Below are positions 9,435 through 18,040 of a stretch of 64,000 bases of DNA, one piece after another. Numbering within the stretch: the stretch's first letter is position 1; each line of letters opens with the position of its first letter. The DNA is taken from NCBI RefSeq assembly GCF_014251995.1, contig NZ_CP059205.1:372001-436000 (forward strand), given 5' to 3'. This stretch comes from Blattabacterium cuenoti. Lineage in GTDB: Bacteria; Bacteroidota; Bacteroidia; Flavobacteriales; Blattabacteriaceae. The notes under the pieces are model-generated. The model saw only the letters and a program-made list of their open reading frames with translations. It did no database searches and was not told the DNA's origin. Both the position numbers and the translations under genes were made by a program.

Positions 9435-10358
9435 TTATTTTTTATTATTAGAGAAAAGATCATCAACGGATAAGTATCTTTCTCCAGTATCGTAATTAAA
9501 CGTTAATATCACTGATTTTTCAGAAATTTTAGGTAATTTTTGATCTATGGCAGACAAAGATGCTCCTGTAGATATTCCAACGAGAATTCCTTCTTTTTTT
9601 GCGATTTCACGAACTTTATAAAATGCTTCTTTTTTGGAAATTAAAAAAGTTCCATCTAATATTTTAATATCTAAAATAGATGGAATAAATCCTGCTCCTA
9701 ATCCTTGTAAAGAATGAGGATTAGGACATCCTCCAAATATAACTGGAGATTCTAACGGTTCCACAGAAAAAATTTTTATTTTAGGAAACCTTTTTTTTAA
9801 AAATTTTCCTATTCCAGTAATATGCCCCCCGGTGCCAACTCCTGTAATAAAATAATCTATTCCTTTGGGAAAATCTTTTGTAATTTCTTTTGCTGTTGTA
9901 TTTTTATGAATATTAGGATTTGATATATTATCGAATTGTTCAGGCATCCAAGAATTAGGTATAATATCAACAAGTTTTTTTGCCTTTTGAATAGCCCCTT
10001 TCATTCCTTTTTCTTTAGGAGTTAAAACGAATTTTGCTCCAAAAATGGAAAATAATTTCCTTCTTTCAAGGCTCATAGATTCTGGCATTACTAATATTAA
10101 ACGATAATCCTTTACAGCACAAACCATAGCCAATCCTATTCCTGTATTTCCGGAAGTAGGTTCTATAATAATATCTCCTTTATGAAGAATTTTTTTTTTT
10201 TCCGCATCTTCTATCATAGAAAGAGCAATTCTATCTTTTATACTTCCTCCTGGATTATTCCTTTCTAATTTCATCCAAACTTGATGATTAGGGTATAGTT
10301 TATTGAGACGAATATGGGGTGTATTTCCAATAGTTTCTAAAATATTATCAACTTTCAT
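9435..10358 (-). CDS. cysK: Cysteine synthase (O-acetylserine sulfhydrylase)
   Basis: A PLP enzyme that condenses O-acetylserine and sulfide to cysteine. Family hallmarks are intact: the PLP lysine in [13 protein letters not shown] near residue 42, the substrate loop [12 protein letters not shown], and the phosphate-binding GTGGHITG. The 307-residue length is typical. It starts at an ATG 19 nt after cysE and is almost certainly co-transcribed with it, so donor synthesis and use are paired. CysM-type specificity cannot be fully excluded. Confidence 0.93.
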   Translation of the reverse strand: MKVDNILETIGNTPHIRLNKLYPNHQVWMKLERNNPGGSIKDRIALSMIEDAEKKKILHKGDIIIEPTSGNTGIGLAMVCAVKDYRLILVMPESMSLERRKLFSIFGAKFVLTPKEKGMKGAIQKAKKLVDIIPNSWMPEQFDNISNPNIHKNTTAKEITKDFPKGIDYFITGVGTGGHITGIGKFLKKRFPKIKIFSVEPLESPVIFGGCPNPHSLQGLGAGFIPSILDIKILDGTFLISKKEAFYKVREIAKKEGILVGISTGASLSAIDQKLPKISEKSVILTFNYDTGERYLSVDDLFSNNKK

Positions 10359-10377
10359 TTCTCATTATATTATATCA

Positions 10378-11208
10378 TTATATCATAAAATTAATAGGGT
10401 CATGATCAAGAAGAGGATTATTTCTTTTCATTTTTATTTCATTTTTTTGATAAACTATAGAAAAAGAAGGAATACTTTTTGTCAACCAAACATTTCCTCC
10501 AATAATACTATCATGTCCTATTATAGTATTTCCACCCAAAATAGTAGCCCCAGAGTAAATAGTAACTTTATCCTCTATAGTAGGATGACGTTTTTGATTT
10601 GAAAGTTTTTTATCTACATAAATCGCTCCTAAAGTAACTCCTTGATAAATTTTAACTTTTTTTCCTATTTTTGCACTTTCTCCTATGACTATCCCTGTTC
10701 CATGATCAATTGCAAATGCTTTTCCTATTTCCGCAGCTGCATGAATATCTATTCCGGTTTTACTATGTGCATATTCTGTAATTAGTCTTGGTATGATTGG
10801 AATTTTTTGAATCCATAATTGATGAGCAATTCTATATAATGCAGTAGCAAAAAATCCGGGATAAGAAAGAAAAATTTCCTCTAAAACTGTTGCAGCAGGA
10901 TCAGAATCTAATATAGCATTAGCATCTATTATTAGAGTTTGATAAATACTAGATATATTTTGAAAAAATCTTTTAGAAGACTCATCAGAGTTTTTTTTAG
11001 ACAAGTTTAATTCGAGAAAAATTTCATGTAAAAAATATTTTAATTGGTTGTATTTATTTTTAAATGAAACTATATTTTTTATATTCCGATTAGGAATAAA
11101 TAAAAAATTAAACAATGAATTTACAAATTCTTCAATTTTTTTCTTATTAGGAAATAAATATTTTTTTTTATTATTATCTTTAAAGATAGAATCCAAAAAA
11201 TCTAACAT
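10378..11208 (-). CDS. cysE: Serine O-acetyltransferase (EpsC/CysE type)
   Basis: Acetylates serine with acetyl-CoA, the committed step of cysteine synthesis. The N-terminal half is helical. The C-terminal half is a left-handed hexapeptide-repeat helix with catalytic-region motifs DIHAAAEIGKAFAIDHGTG and KRHPTIED. Its C-terminal tail continues past the hexapeptide region (ending NPLLDHDPINFMI). It is the first gene of cysE-cysK, preceded by the 841-nt gene-free gap that should hold its promoter. Confidence 0.93.
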   Translation of the reverse strand: MLDFLDSIFKDNNKKKYLFPNKKKIEEFVNSLFNFLFIPNRNIKNIVSFKNKYNQLKYFLHEIFLELNLSKKNSDESSKRFFQNISSIYQTLIIDANAILDSDPAATVLEEIFLSYPGFFATALYRIAHQLWIQKIPIIPRLITEYAHSKTGIDIHAAAEIGKAFAIDHGTGIVIGESAKIGKKVKIYQGVTLGAIYVDKKLSNQKRHPTIEDKVTIYSGATILGGNTIIGHDSIIGGNVWLTKSIPSFSIVYQKNEIKMKRNNPLLDHDPINFMI

Positions 11209-11273
11209 TAAATTTTAGTTTATATTATTTAATTATTATTCAATATTGTTAATTTATTAAATTAATTGATTAT

Positions 11274-11297
11274 CCATTATTCTTAAAAAAAGAATGG
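11274..11297 (-). promoter_or_regulatory. Hairpin upstream of cysE
   Basis: On the minus strand CCATTCTTTTTTTAAGAATAATGG folds into an imperfect hairpin (CCATT/AATGG plus CTT/AAG, with a 3-nt bulge) 65-90 nt before the cysE ATG. It could be a leader structure of the cysteine operon or simply an A/T-rich coincidence. Confidence 0.25.
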
Positions 11298-11787
11298 GAA
11301 ACTTATAAAAAGCATTAAAATTTTTTTTCTTTTATTAAAGAATTTTTTTCCCCATTTTATTTTTTGGATAAAATTTATATTCATTATAACAATTAAAATC
11401 TCTAATATTATCATAAAAAAGCTATAGAATATTTGTTTCTTATTAAAAAAAATTTTAATTATTAAAGTGGAAAAAATAAATTTTTAATTTTTCATATTCA
11501 TAAATCTTTTAAAAGATATACAAGATACACAACGAAAATTTGTTATCCTTCCTAAAATTTTTAATTTTGTTTGTCTCATTTTTTTAATTACTTTTATTCT
11601 TAGAATTAATATGAATTATTGTTATAATTTTATAAAATTACTTTATTTATAATATCATATTTATTTACATTTATTATGATATATTATTAATTTCTAAATA
11701 TTTTTTTCTCTGTATAATTAAAACTCAAGAAGTTTAAGAAACTGACTGCAAAAAATAAATAACTATTTTAATTTTTTTAAAAGAAAA

Positions 11788-11873
11788 GAATATTCAATAA
11801 ATAAATGCACATAATTATGATTTTATACATTTTTATAACAAATATAATAATTTCTTTTCATTATTGAATATTC
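11788..11873. repeat. 13-bp inverted repeat in the menE-cysE gap
   Basis: GAATATTCAATAA at 11788-11800 is repeated in exact inverse at 11861-11873, separated by 60 nt. No coding sequence lies between the arms. The spacing is long for a terminator, and no transposase or remnant is visible. Confidence 0.5.
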
Positions 11874-12049
11874 CTAACTAACTAAATTATCTTAACAAAA
11901 GATATATCTATAGTATAAAATTCTAAAATTTTTTCTATTTAAGTAGAAATTAAATATATTGATTAATACAAATAAAAAATTTTATATATAATAATAAATA
12001 AATACAATTATTATATACTACACAAAATCAATATATGATTCGTTTTTTC

Positions 12050-13039
12050 CTAAATTTTTTGAATTAACTTTTTCATAATCATATTTCTATTTATTTTACC
12101 AAGTAAAGTTTCTGTAAAATGTGTTATAAAAAAAATTTTTTTTGGTTTATAAAATTTATTTTTTCCACAGAAAAAATTTTTTGGAATTTTTAATTTAAAA
12201 GGATCTCCTTCAATAACTAATATTAGTTTTTCCCCAAGAATCTTGTCTGAAATCGAGGATATAAAATATCTCCTATCAGGAATAAAAAAACTTATATTTT
12301 TTTCTATTAATTCAGGAATAATTTTTATTCCTCCACTATTTATAATATTATCATATCTACCTATCCAATAAAACTCATTATCAGATTTAATTGAAACAAT
12401 GTCATTTGTTTGTATCCAAGAGTCCATAGAACATGAAGAAAAAATTTTTAAACAATTTCTTTTATCTTTCTTTAAATAAATATCTCCGAAGGATTTATAA
12501 TAAATAGATCTGTTTGATCCATTAATCCTCCTTACAGCTATATGACCTAATGTTTCTGTCATTCCATACGTTGCATAACAAATAGTTGATGAAATATTTT
12601 TTAATTTTTCTTCTAAAAAATTTGGAATAGAACATCCTCCTATTAAAAGGATTTTAATATATTTTAAATATTCTAAACTAGAAAAAACTTGCATAGGAAC
12701 CATTGATGCAATATCAAAATACTCCTTAATGTTTCTCAAAGGATTAGATGAAGGAGGTACACAATATACTTTCCACTTGAAAATAATAGCTCGAACTAAA
12801 AATATTTTTGCAGCAATAAAATTTGGAGACAAACATAATAATCCTTTTATTCCTGGACTTTTAAGCTTTGAAATTTCTACAGTTTTTTTAGCTCTTTCAA
12901 AAAAGTGCTTCTTTTTTACTAAAATTTTTTTAGGAATTCCTGTAGTACCAGAAGTAAAAACAGATAATACAGGATCATCATTATACCAATCTTTTAAAAA
13001 TTGAAAAATAGCATTTTTCCAAAAAAATCTTTCTTTCAA
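12050..13039 (-). CDS. menE: O-succinylbenzoate-CoA ligase, with 5' end displaced by a frameshift
   Basis: Activates o-succinylbenzoate to its CoA ester in menaquinone synthesis. It is an ANL-superfamily adenylate-forming enzyme: the ATP-binding P-loop is FTSGTTGIPKKI, followed by YGMTET and the hinge-region aspartate in WIGRYDNII, with the C-terminal lysine in LLGKINR. The longest open frame begins at a TTG ending at 13039. An ATG ending at 13088, 14 nt after menC, reads MWIDFSS, enters an A10 tract (13058-13067) and then stops. With A9 it would continue as DNFHFLL straight into this frame. That gives a Bacteroidota-like MenE N-terminus, so the original start is probably 13088. Confidence 0.85.
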   Translation of the reverse strand: MKERFFWKNAIFQFLKDWYNDDPVLSVFTSGTTGIPKKILVKKKHFFERAKKTVEISKLKSPGIKGLLCLSPNFIAAKIFLVRAIIFKWKVYCVPPSSNPLRNIKEYFDIASMVPMQVFSSLEYLKYIKILLIGGCSIPNFLEEKLKNISSTICYATYGMTETLGHIAVRRINGSNRSIYYKSFGDIYLKKDKRNCLKIFSSCSMDSWIQTNDIVSIKSDNEFYWIGRYDNIINSGGIKIIPELIEKNISFFIPDRRYFISSISDKILGEKLILVIEGDPFKLKIPKNFFCGKNKFYKPKKIFFITHFTETLLGKINRNMIMKKLIQKI

Positions 13040-13102
13040 TAAAAAATGAAAATTATCTTTTTTTTTTAGATGAAAAATCTATCCACATTTTATATTTTTA
13101 TT

Positions 13103-14131
13103 TTAAAATATTTTCCATTTTAAATACGGATTATACCAAATAGAACCTTTTTTTACCTCTAAAGGAGAAATCCAATTGTTAATATATAATCTACCTGTAT
13201 TTAATCCATGTACTCTTTTGTATTTATTAAAATATTTTTCATCCATAACGAAAGTCCATTGAGCAATTGAATTAAGTCCAATATTACTTTCTAAAGAAGA
13301 ACTAATCCACCATTCTATTTTTCTTTTTATGGCTTCTAATATCCATTCTTTAGTTCCATGAAATCCTCCATTCACACTTGGTTTTAAAACGATATATTTA
13401 GGATGAATAATATCCAATAATTTTTGTTTTTCTTGTAACTTGTAAATTCCTTCTAATTCTTCGTCTAATGCTATAGGTAATTTTGATTTTTTACATATTT
13501 TTGACATTTTCTTCCAATTTTTAGATGGAATAGGTTGTTCTACTGAATGAACTATATTTAGTTGATAAAGTTTATTCAAACAGTGTAAAACTTTTTTAAT
13601 ATTTTCAAAACAACCATTTGCATCTACACGTATTTTTATAAAAGGATATTTCTTTTTTATTTTTTTTAAAATTGAATATTGATATTCAAAATAAATAGAA
13701 TTAATTTTCATTTTTATAAATGAAAAACCATTAGACAAATTCTTACTTATTTCTTTTATTATTTTTTCCTCATCATGATAATGAAAAGAATTAAGCCACA
13801 TTAAAGAATTTATAGAAACACCTTTTTTACCAAGAAAAAACGGAGAATTATATAGTATAGGAAACTGATTTTTCAAACTAATAAAGGCTTGTTCTAAGCC
13901 GAAAAAAATAGATGGATATGAAATATATTTTTGATAAAAAAATATTTTTGTCTTTTTTAAAGAAATCACTTTTCTTAAAATAAGATTTAATTCTTTCTCA
14001 AATTTATTTAAATTACTTAAAGCCAATTTATCCAATATTGGATTACATTCTCCTATTCCTAATTTATTATTTTTCCTTAAAATAATAAACCAAATAGTGT
14101 TATGATAAAATATTCTATTGGAATTAAACAT
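13103..14131 (-). CDS. menC: o-Succinylbenzoate synthase
   Basis: Dehydrates SHCHC to o-succinylbenzoate in the menaquinone pathway. It is an enolase-superfamily enzyme: catalytic lysine in FIKMKIN, metal ligands in RVDANG, SVEQP and ALDEEL, and the second lysine in VLKPSVNGGF. The annotated ATG ends at 14131, but the first beta-strand of the family appears cut short. Upstream codons in this frame read FFFRNP, then enter an A11 tract and meet a TAA. The true 5' end may therefore be shifted, as in menE. It lies between menE and the MBL hydrolase in one transcription unit. Confidence 0.87.
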   Translation of the reverse strand: MFNSNRIFYHNTIWFIILRKNNKLGIGECNPILDKLALSNLNKFEKELNLILRKVISLKKTKIFFYQKYISYPSIFFGLEQAFISLKNQFPILYNSPFFLGKKGVSINSLMWLNSFHYHDEEKIIKEISKNLSNGFSFIKMKINSIYFEYQYSILKKIKKKYPFIKIRVDANGCFENIKKVLHCLNKLYQLNIVHSVEQPIPSKNWKKMSKICKKSKLPIALDEELEGIYKLQEKQKLLDIIHPKYIVLKPSVNGGFHGTKEWILEAIKRKIEWWISSSLESNIGLNSIAQWTFVMDEKYFNKYKRVHGLNTGRLYINNWISPLEVKKGSIWYNPYLKWKIF

Positions 14132-14171
14132 AGGATTTCTGAAGAAAAATTTTTTTTTTTAATATCAACTC

Positions 14172-14867
14172 TCAAATCCATATACATTCTTTCATTTCCA
14201 ATAAAATTAATTCTTTTCCTTTTTCGTGAAATTTCTTTTTAGCTTCATCCTTATTTATTTTAATTTCCTCAAAAGTATTATAATGAACTCCTAATATTTT
14301 TTTACATTGTAGAAAATCTGAAGCAATAATAGCATCCTCTACTCCCATGGTAAATCTACCTCCTATCGGTAAAATAGAAAGGTCCAACTTTCCAAAAATT
14401 GGAAGAATGTTCATTTCATTTGTTAATGAAGTATCTCCTGATATATATATTTTTTTTCCTTCATTTGAATGTAATAAAAATCCTCCTGGATTTCCTCCAT
14501 AAACCCCATCTCGGAAAACACTAGAATGAGCTGACCATGTATATTTTAATTTTCCAAAAGGGAAAAAAATAAAAGAACCATAATTTATTCCATATGTTTT
14601 TATTCCTTTTTTCCCAAAATAATTAGAAATTTCATAATTAGAAATGATTAAAACATCACGAAATTTTTTTGAAAGAAATTCCACATCACATACATGATCA
14701 TAATGAGCATGAGTAAGTAATATATAATCTATTTTTTTTAAAGAAGTTTCAATTAAATTTTCTCCTTCTTTGCAAATAGGATTTGCAGAAAAAAAAGGAT
14801 CTACTAATAAATAGAAATTTCCAATTTCTAACCCTAATGTACTATGAGTAAAAAAAGTTATTTTCAT
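14172..14867 (-). CDS. MBL-fold metal-dependent hydrolase, UPF0173 family
   Basis: A metallo-beta-lactamase-fold hydrolase of 231 residues. The zinc-binding motif THAHYDH is near residues 52-58, the bridging aspartate is in SGDTSL, and a late metal histidine is in GVHYNTF. No secretion signal is present, so it should be cytoplasmic. The substrate of UPF0173 proteins is not established to my knowledge. It lies between menC and menA with gaps of 40 and 6 nt, inside the menaquinone cluster. The glyoxalase-II-like fold is compatible with thioester cleavage, so DHNA-CoA is a candidate substrate; this is inference. Confidence 0.85.
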   Translation of the reverse strand: MKITFFTHSTLGLEIGNFYLLVDPFFSANPICKEGENLIETSLKKIDYILLTHAHYDHVCDVEFLSKKFRDVLIISNYEISNYFGKKGIKTYGINYGSFIFFPFGKLKYTWSAHSSVFRDGVYGGNPGGFLLHSNEGKKIYISGDTSLTNEMNILPIFGKLDLSILPIGGRFTMGVEDAIIASDFLQCKKILGVHYNTFEEIKINKDEAKKKFHEKGKELILLEMKECIWI

Positions 14868-14873
14868 ATATTA

Positions 14874-15803
14874 TTAATTAATAAAATTACTGATTCCTAT
14901 ACTTAATCCATATAAAAATATAATGGAAACTAATCTCCTTAATTCTAAATTAAATAATTTTTTATCCTCTAAAAAGATTATTCTTTTAATATGAAAAACA
15001 AAAAAAAAAATTGATATTATAAAAGGAACCCATTGATAAATATTTTTATTATTTAATAAAATAAAAATCATTCCTGAAAAAATTGCAATCAATATAGAAA
15101 TTATGTGATATAATTTTGCTCTTTTTATCCCTAATAATCCGGCTATAGTATATTTTCCGTTGTCATAATCATTTTCTATATCTCTCATATTGTTAATATT
15201 TAAAACAGATACATTTAACAATCCCATGGATAAAGACAATAAAAAAATGTCCATACAAAAAGTATGTGTATATAGAAAATAGCTTCCTAACACCGAAAAA
15301 AATCCAAAAAAAATAAAAACTGATAAATCGCCCATACCAACTATATATCCATAAGGAATAGACCAAATTCCAATAGAATATTTAATAGAACTGAAAATAC
15401 AAAATAAAATTCCGAGAATACAAAATATAAATATAGAAATATTTTTATAGGAAATACTTTGATAAATTAAATAACTTCCTGACAAAAAAGATAATATAGA
15501 AAATAAAAAAATAGACTTTTTCATCTCTGATAAGGAAATAAGTCCATAATGAATAGGTCTTTTAGGTCCTATTCTCTTATAATTATTATCAATCCCTGTT
15601 ATACAGTCTCCATAATCATTCGAAATATTAGCTAATACTTGTAACAATAAAGCTGTAATAACACAAAAAATATATGTAATTACATTCACATTTTTTTCTC
15701 TAAATTTAGAAACAAGAAAACTTAAAGTTACTCCAGAAAAAGATAAAGGTAAAGTTTCTAAACGAATCGTATTAATCCAATATTTTATATTTGATTTTTT
15801 CAT
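14874..15803 (-). CDS. menA: 1,4-Dihydroxy-2-naphthoate polyprenyltransferase
   Basis: Attaches the polyprenyl tail to DHNA in the inner membrane to make demethylmenaquinone. It is a UbiA-family protein of about eight to nine membrane segments. The two Asp-rich prenyl-diphosphate/Mg motifs are intact: [12 protein letters not shown] near residues 63-74 and [15 protein letters not shown] in the second half. Its ATG overlaps the menB stop by four nt, which suggests translational coupling. Confidence 0.93.
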   Translation of the reverse strand: MKKSNIKYWINTIRLETLPLSFSGVTLSFLVSKFREKNVNVITYIFCVITALLLQVLANISNDYGDCITGIDNNYKRIGPKRPIHYGLISLSEMKKSIFLFSILSFLSGSYLIYQSISYKNISIFIFCILGILFCIFSSIKYSIGIWSIPYGYIVGMGDLSVFIFFGFFSVLGSYFLYTHTFCMDIFLLSLSMGLLNVSVLNINNMRDIENDYDNGKYTIAGLLGIKRAKLYHIISILIAIFSGMIFILLNNKNIYQWVPFIISIFFFVFHIKRIIFLEDKKLFNLELRRLVSIIFLYGLSIGISNFIN

Positions 15804-16630
15804 AAAAACTTTTTAAACTTTTTGAAATTTGGATCTCTTTTTTCTAAAAAAGCTTTCTTACCTTCCTGAGATTCTTCCATCAAATAAAACATTAAAGTTG
15901 CATCTCCTGCTAACTGCATTAATCCATGTTGTCCATCTAATTCTGCATTTAAACAACGTTTTATCATTCTTAAACACATAGGACTTCTCTTTTGTATTAT
16001 TTTACACCATTTTATGGTTTCTTGTTCTAACTTTTCTATAGTTACAACTTTATTAATTAGTCCCATTTTTAATGCTTCTTCTGCTGTATACTTTTTACAT
16101 AAAAACCACATTTCTCGTGTTTTTTTCTGACCAATATGACGAGCCAAATAAGAACATCCTAATCCTCCGTCAAAAGACCCTACTTTTGGTCCAACTTGAC
16201 CAAAAATAGAATTTTCGGAAGCAATAGTTAGATCACATACTACATGTAGAACATGACCTCCTCCAATAGAATAACCATTTACCATAGCTATAACAGGTTT
16301 TGGAATTTCTTTTATCTTCTTATAAAAATCTAATATATTTAATCTTGGAATTCCATCTTTTCCAAAGTAACCTCCTGGACCTCTTGTAGTTTGATCTCCT
16401 CCAGAACAAAAAGATTTTTTTCCAGATCCAGTTATAATTAAAACATCTATATCAGTTCTAACACTACAAATACTTATTGCATCTATCATTTCATTAACCG
16501 TTTCTACACGAAATGCATTATGGCACCATGGTCTGTTTATTTCTATTTTAGATATTCCTTCCCAAAAAAGAAATAATATATCTTTATATTTTTTAATCGG
16601 AATCCAATCTATTTTTAAATTAGAATTCAT
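15800..16630 (-). CDS. menB: 1,4-Dihydroxy-2-naphthoyl-CoA synthase
   Basis: A crotonase-fold enzyme that closes the second naphthoquinone ring from o-succinylbenzoyl-CoA. Diagnostic motifs are present: [13 protein letters not shown], the oxyanion-hole stretch [10 protein letters not shown], and [18 protein letters not shown]. The 276-residue length is normal. It heads the men cluster menB-menA-MBL-menC-menE. MenD, MenF and the final methyltransferase are not in this window. Confidence 0.95.
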   Translation of the reverse strand: MNSNLKIDWIPIKKYKDILFLFWEGISKIEINRPWCHNAFRVETVNEMIDAISICSVRTDIDVLIITGSGKKSFCSGGDQTTRGPGGYFGKDGIPRLNILDFYKKIKEIPKPVIAMVNGYSIGGGHVLHVVCDLTIASENSIFGQVGPKVGSFDGGLGCSYLARHIGQKKTREMWFLCKKYTAEEALKMGLINKVVTIEKLEQETIKWCKIIQKRSPMCLRMIKRCLNAELDGQHGLMQLAGDATLMFYLMEESQEGKKAFLEKRDPNFKKFKKFL

Positions 16631-16733
16631 AGAAATTTAAAATTTTGAACATTTTTTTATAGAAAATTAATACTAATTGTGTTCTAAATTAAGAAAATTT
16701 AATGCTTTATTTGTTACACTTAACTAATTAGAT

Positions 16734-17981
16734 TTAGATTAATAAAAAAATAAATCCAGATATATAACCAATCAAAGCTATCCAACTAATTTTTTTTAGG
16801 TACCAAAAAAAATCTATTTTTTCCATTCCCATAGCTGCTACTCCAGCAGCAGATCCTATGAGAAAAATACTCCCTCCTGTTCCTGAAACATAAGCTATAA
16901 AATGCCATAATTCATGATCAATTGGATAAAAAGAAAACATAGCAATGGTAGCAGCAACTAAAGGAACATTATCTATAATAGAAGAAATTAATCCAAATAT
17001 AAGTGTTGTAATTTTCCATGTATAAACAGTTTCATTTATCCAATGAGATAAATTATACAATACTCCCAAAGAGTCTAAAGAAGAAACAGAAAGTAAAATT
17101 CCAAAGAAAAATAAAATACTAGAAAAATCTATTTTTTTAAAAATATCATCTAAAAGATGTTCTGTATTATACTTTCTTATCATGCATAAGAAAATTCCCA
17201 GAGATAACATTATACCCATATATGGAGGAACTCCTGTTAAAGTTTTATAAATAGGAACAAGTAACATTAATAATAAACCTGTTTTCAACATAAAAAAACC
17301 CCTACTTAATTTACTTTTTGAAAGTTTATCTTTTTCTACCTGAAAATATCCATTAAAAATAGGCATAAAAGATGCTATTAAAGTAGAAGAAAACATACAT
17401 AATACGGAAGATATAAATATCTTTTTGAAGAGAAGTAAAGTAGTTACTTTATGTGAAATCCATAACATTGTAGTAGTTATATCTCCAATTGGAGACCAAA
17501 CTCCCCCTGCATTAGCAGATATTATAACTATTCCTAAATAATACAGACGCTCTTTATAATTAGAAACTATTTTTCTCAAGAGAGAAATCAAAACAATAGT
17601 TGCTGTTAAATTATCTATTATAGCAGATAATAAGAAAGAAATTAAACTTATCATCCATAAAAACTTACGTTTCGTTTTTGCACGAAAAAGCTCTTTTAAA
17701 GCCTCAAATCCAGAATATTTTTCAATAATAGAAATAATAGACATAGCTCCTATTAGAAAAAAAATAATTTCAGAAGCCTTTCCTAAATGAAGTAACAATA
17801 AGTGATTAGGATTTTTCCTAATCATTAGATTTTGATCTAATTCATAAACGGGAAAATTAAATAACATAATTGATGACCAACAAAAAACAGCCATCAAAAT
17901 AGATGGAATAACCTTATTTAAGGAAAATAAATTTTCAAAAGTAATAAATAAATATCCAAGTATAAAAATTAAAATTACCAT
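16734..17981 (-). CDS. nhaD: Na+/H+ antiporter, NhaD type
   Basis: An inner-membrane antiporter of the ion-transporter (ArsB/NhaD) superfamily that exports Na+ in exchange for H+. Around eleven to twelve hydrophobic segments fill the 415 residues. Conserved polar stretches inside the membrane include SAIIDNLTATIVL, SANAGGVWSPIGDITTTML and SSIIDNVPLVAATIAMF, the paired IDN motifs of the family. It starts at an ATG 59 nt after eno and is followed by a 103-nt gap before menB, so it may have its own transcript. Confidence 0.9.
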   Translation of the reverse strand: MVILIFILGYLFITFENLFSLNKVIPSILMAVFCWSSIMLFNFPVYELDQNLMIRKNPNHLLLLHLGKASEIIFFLIGAMSIISIIEKYSGFEALKELFRAKTKRKFLWMISLISFLLSAIIDNLTATIVLISLLRKIVSNYKERLYYLGIVIISANAGGVWSPIGDITTTMLWISHKVTTLLLFKKIFISSVLCMFSSTLIASFMPIFNGYFQVEKDKLSKSKLSRGFFMLKTGLLLMLLVPIYKTLTGVPPYMGIMLSLGIFLCMIRKYNTEHLLDDIFKKIDFSSILFFFGILLSVSSLDSLGVLYNLSHWINETVYTWKITTLIFGLISSIIDNVPLVAATIAMFSFYPIDHELWHFIAYVSGTGGSIFLIGSAAGVAAMGMEKIDFFWYLKKISWIALIGYISGFIFLLI

Positions 17982-18040
17982 TGATTATTATTATTCTTCT
18001 TAATTCATTATTGATTAAGATGATGAGGAATATTTATTTA

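Larger units (their letters stand above)
11209..12049. other. 841-nt gene-free gap between menE and cysE
   Basis: No open frame here resembles a known protein. The sequence is even more A/T-rich than its surroundings, apart from a patch near 11500-11580 with a 31-codon minus-strand frame (11484-11579, MRQTKLKILGRITNFRCVSC then a short tail). The gap also holds an imperfect hairpin at 11274-11297 near cysE and a 13-bp inverted repeat at 11788-11873. It must contain the menE transcript end and the cysE promoter. It may be the eroded remains of a lost gene. Confidence 0.6.

Noticed and set aside
11484-11579. 31-codon minus-strand frame faintly like the first residues of a Bacteroidota RpoD
   Set aside because: Resemblance is limited to a few positions (MRQ, K, ITN, R), too weak to call a sigma-factor relic.
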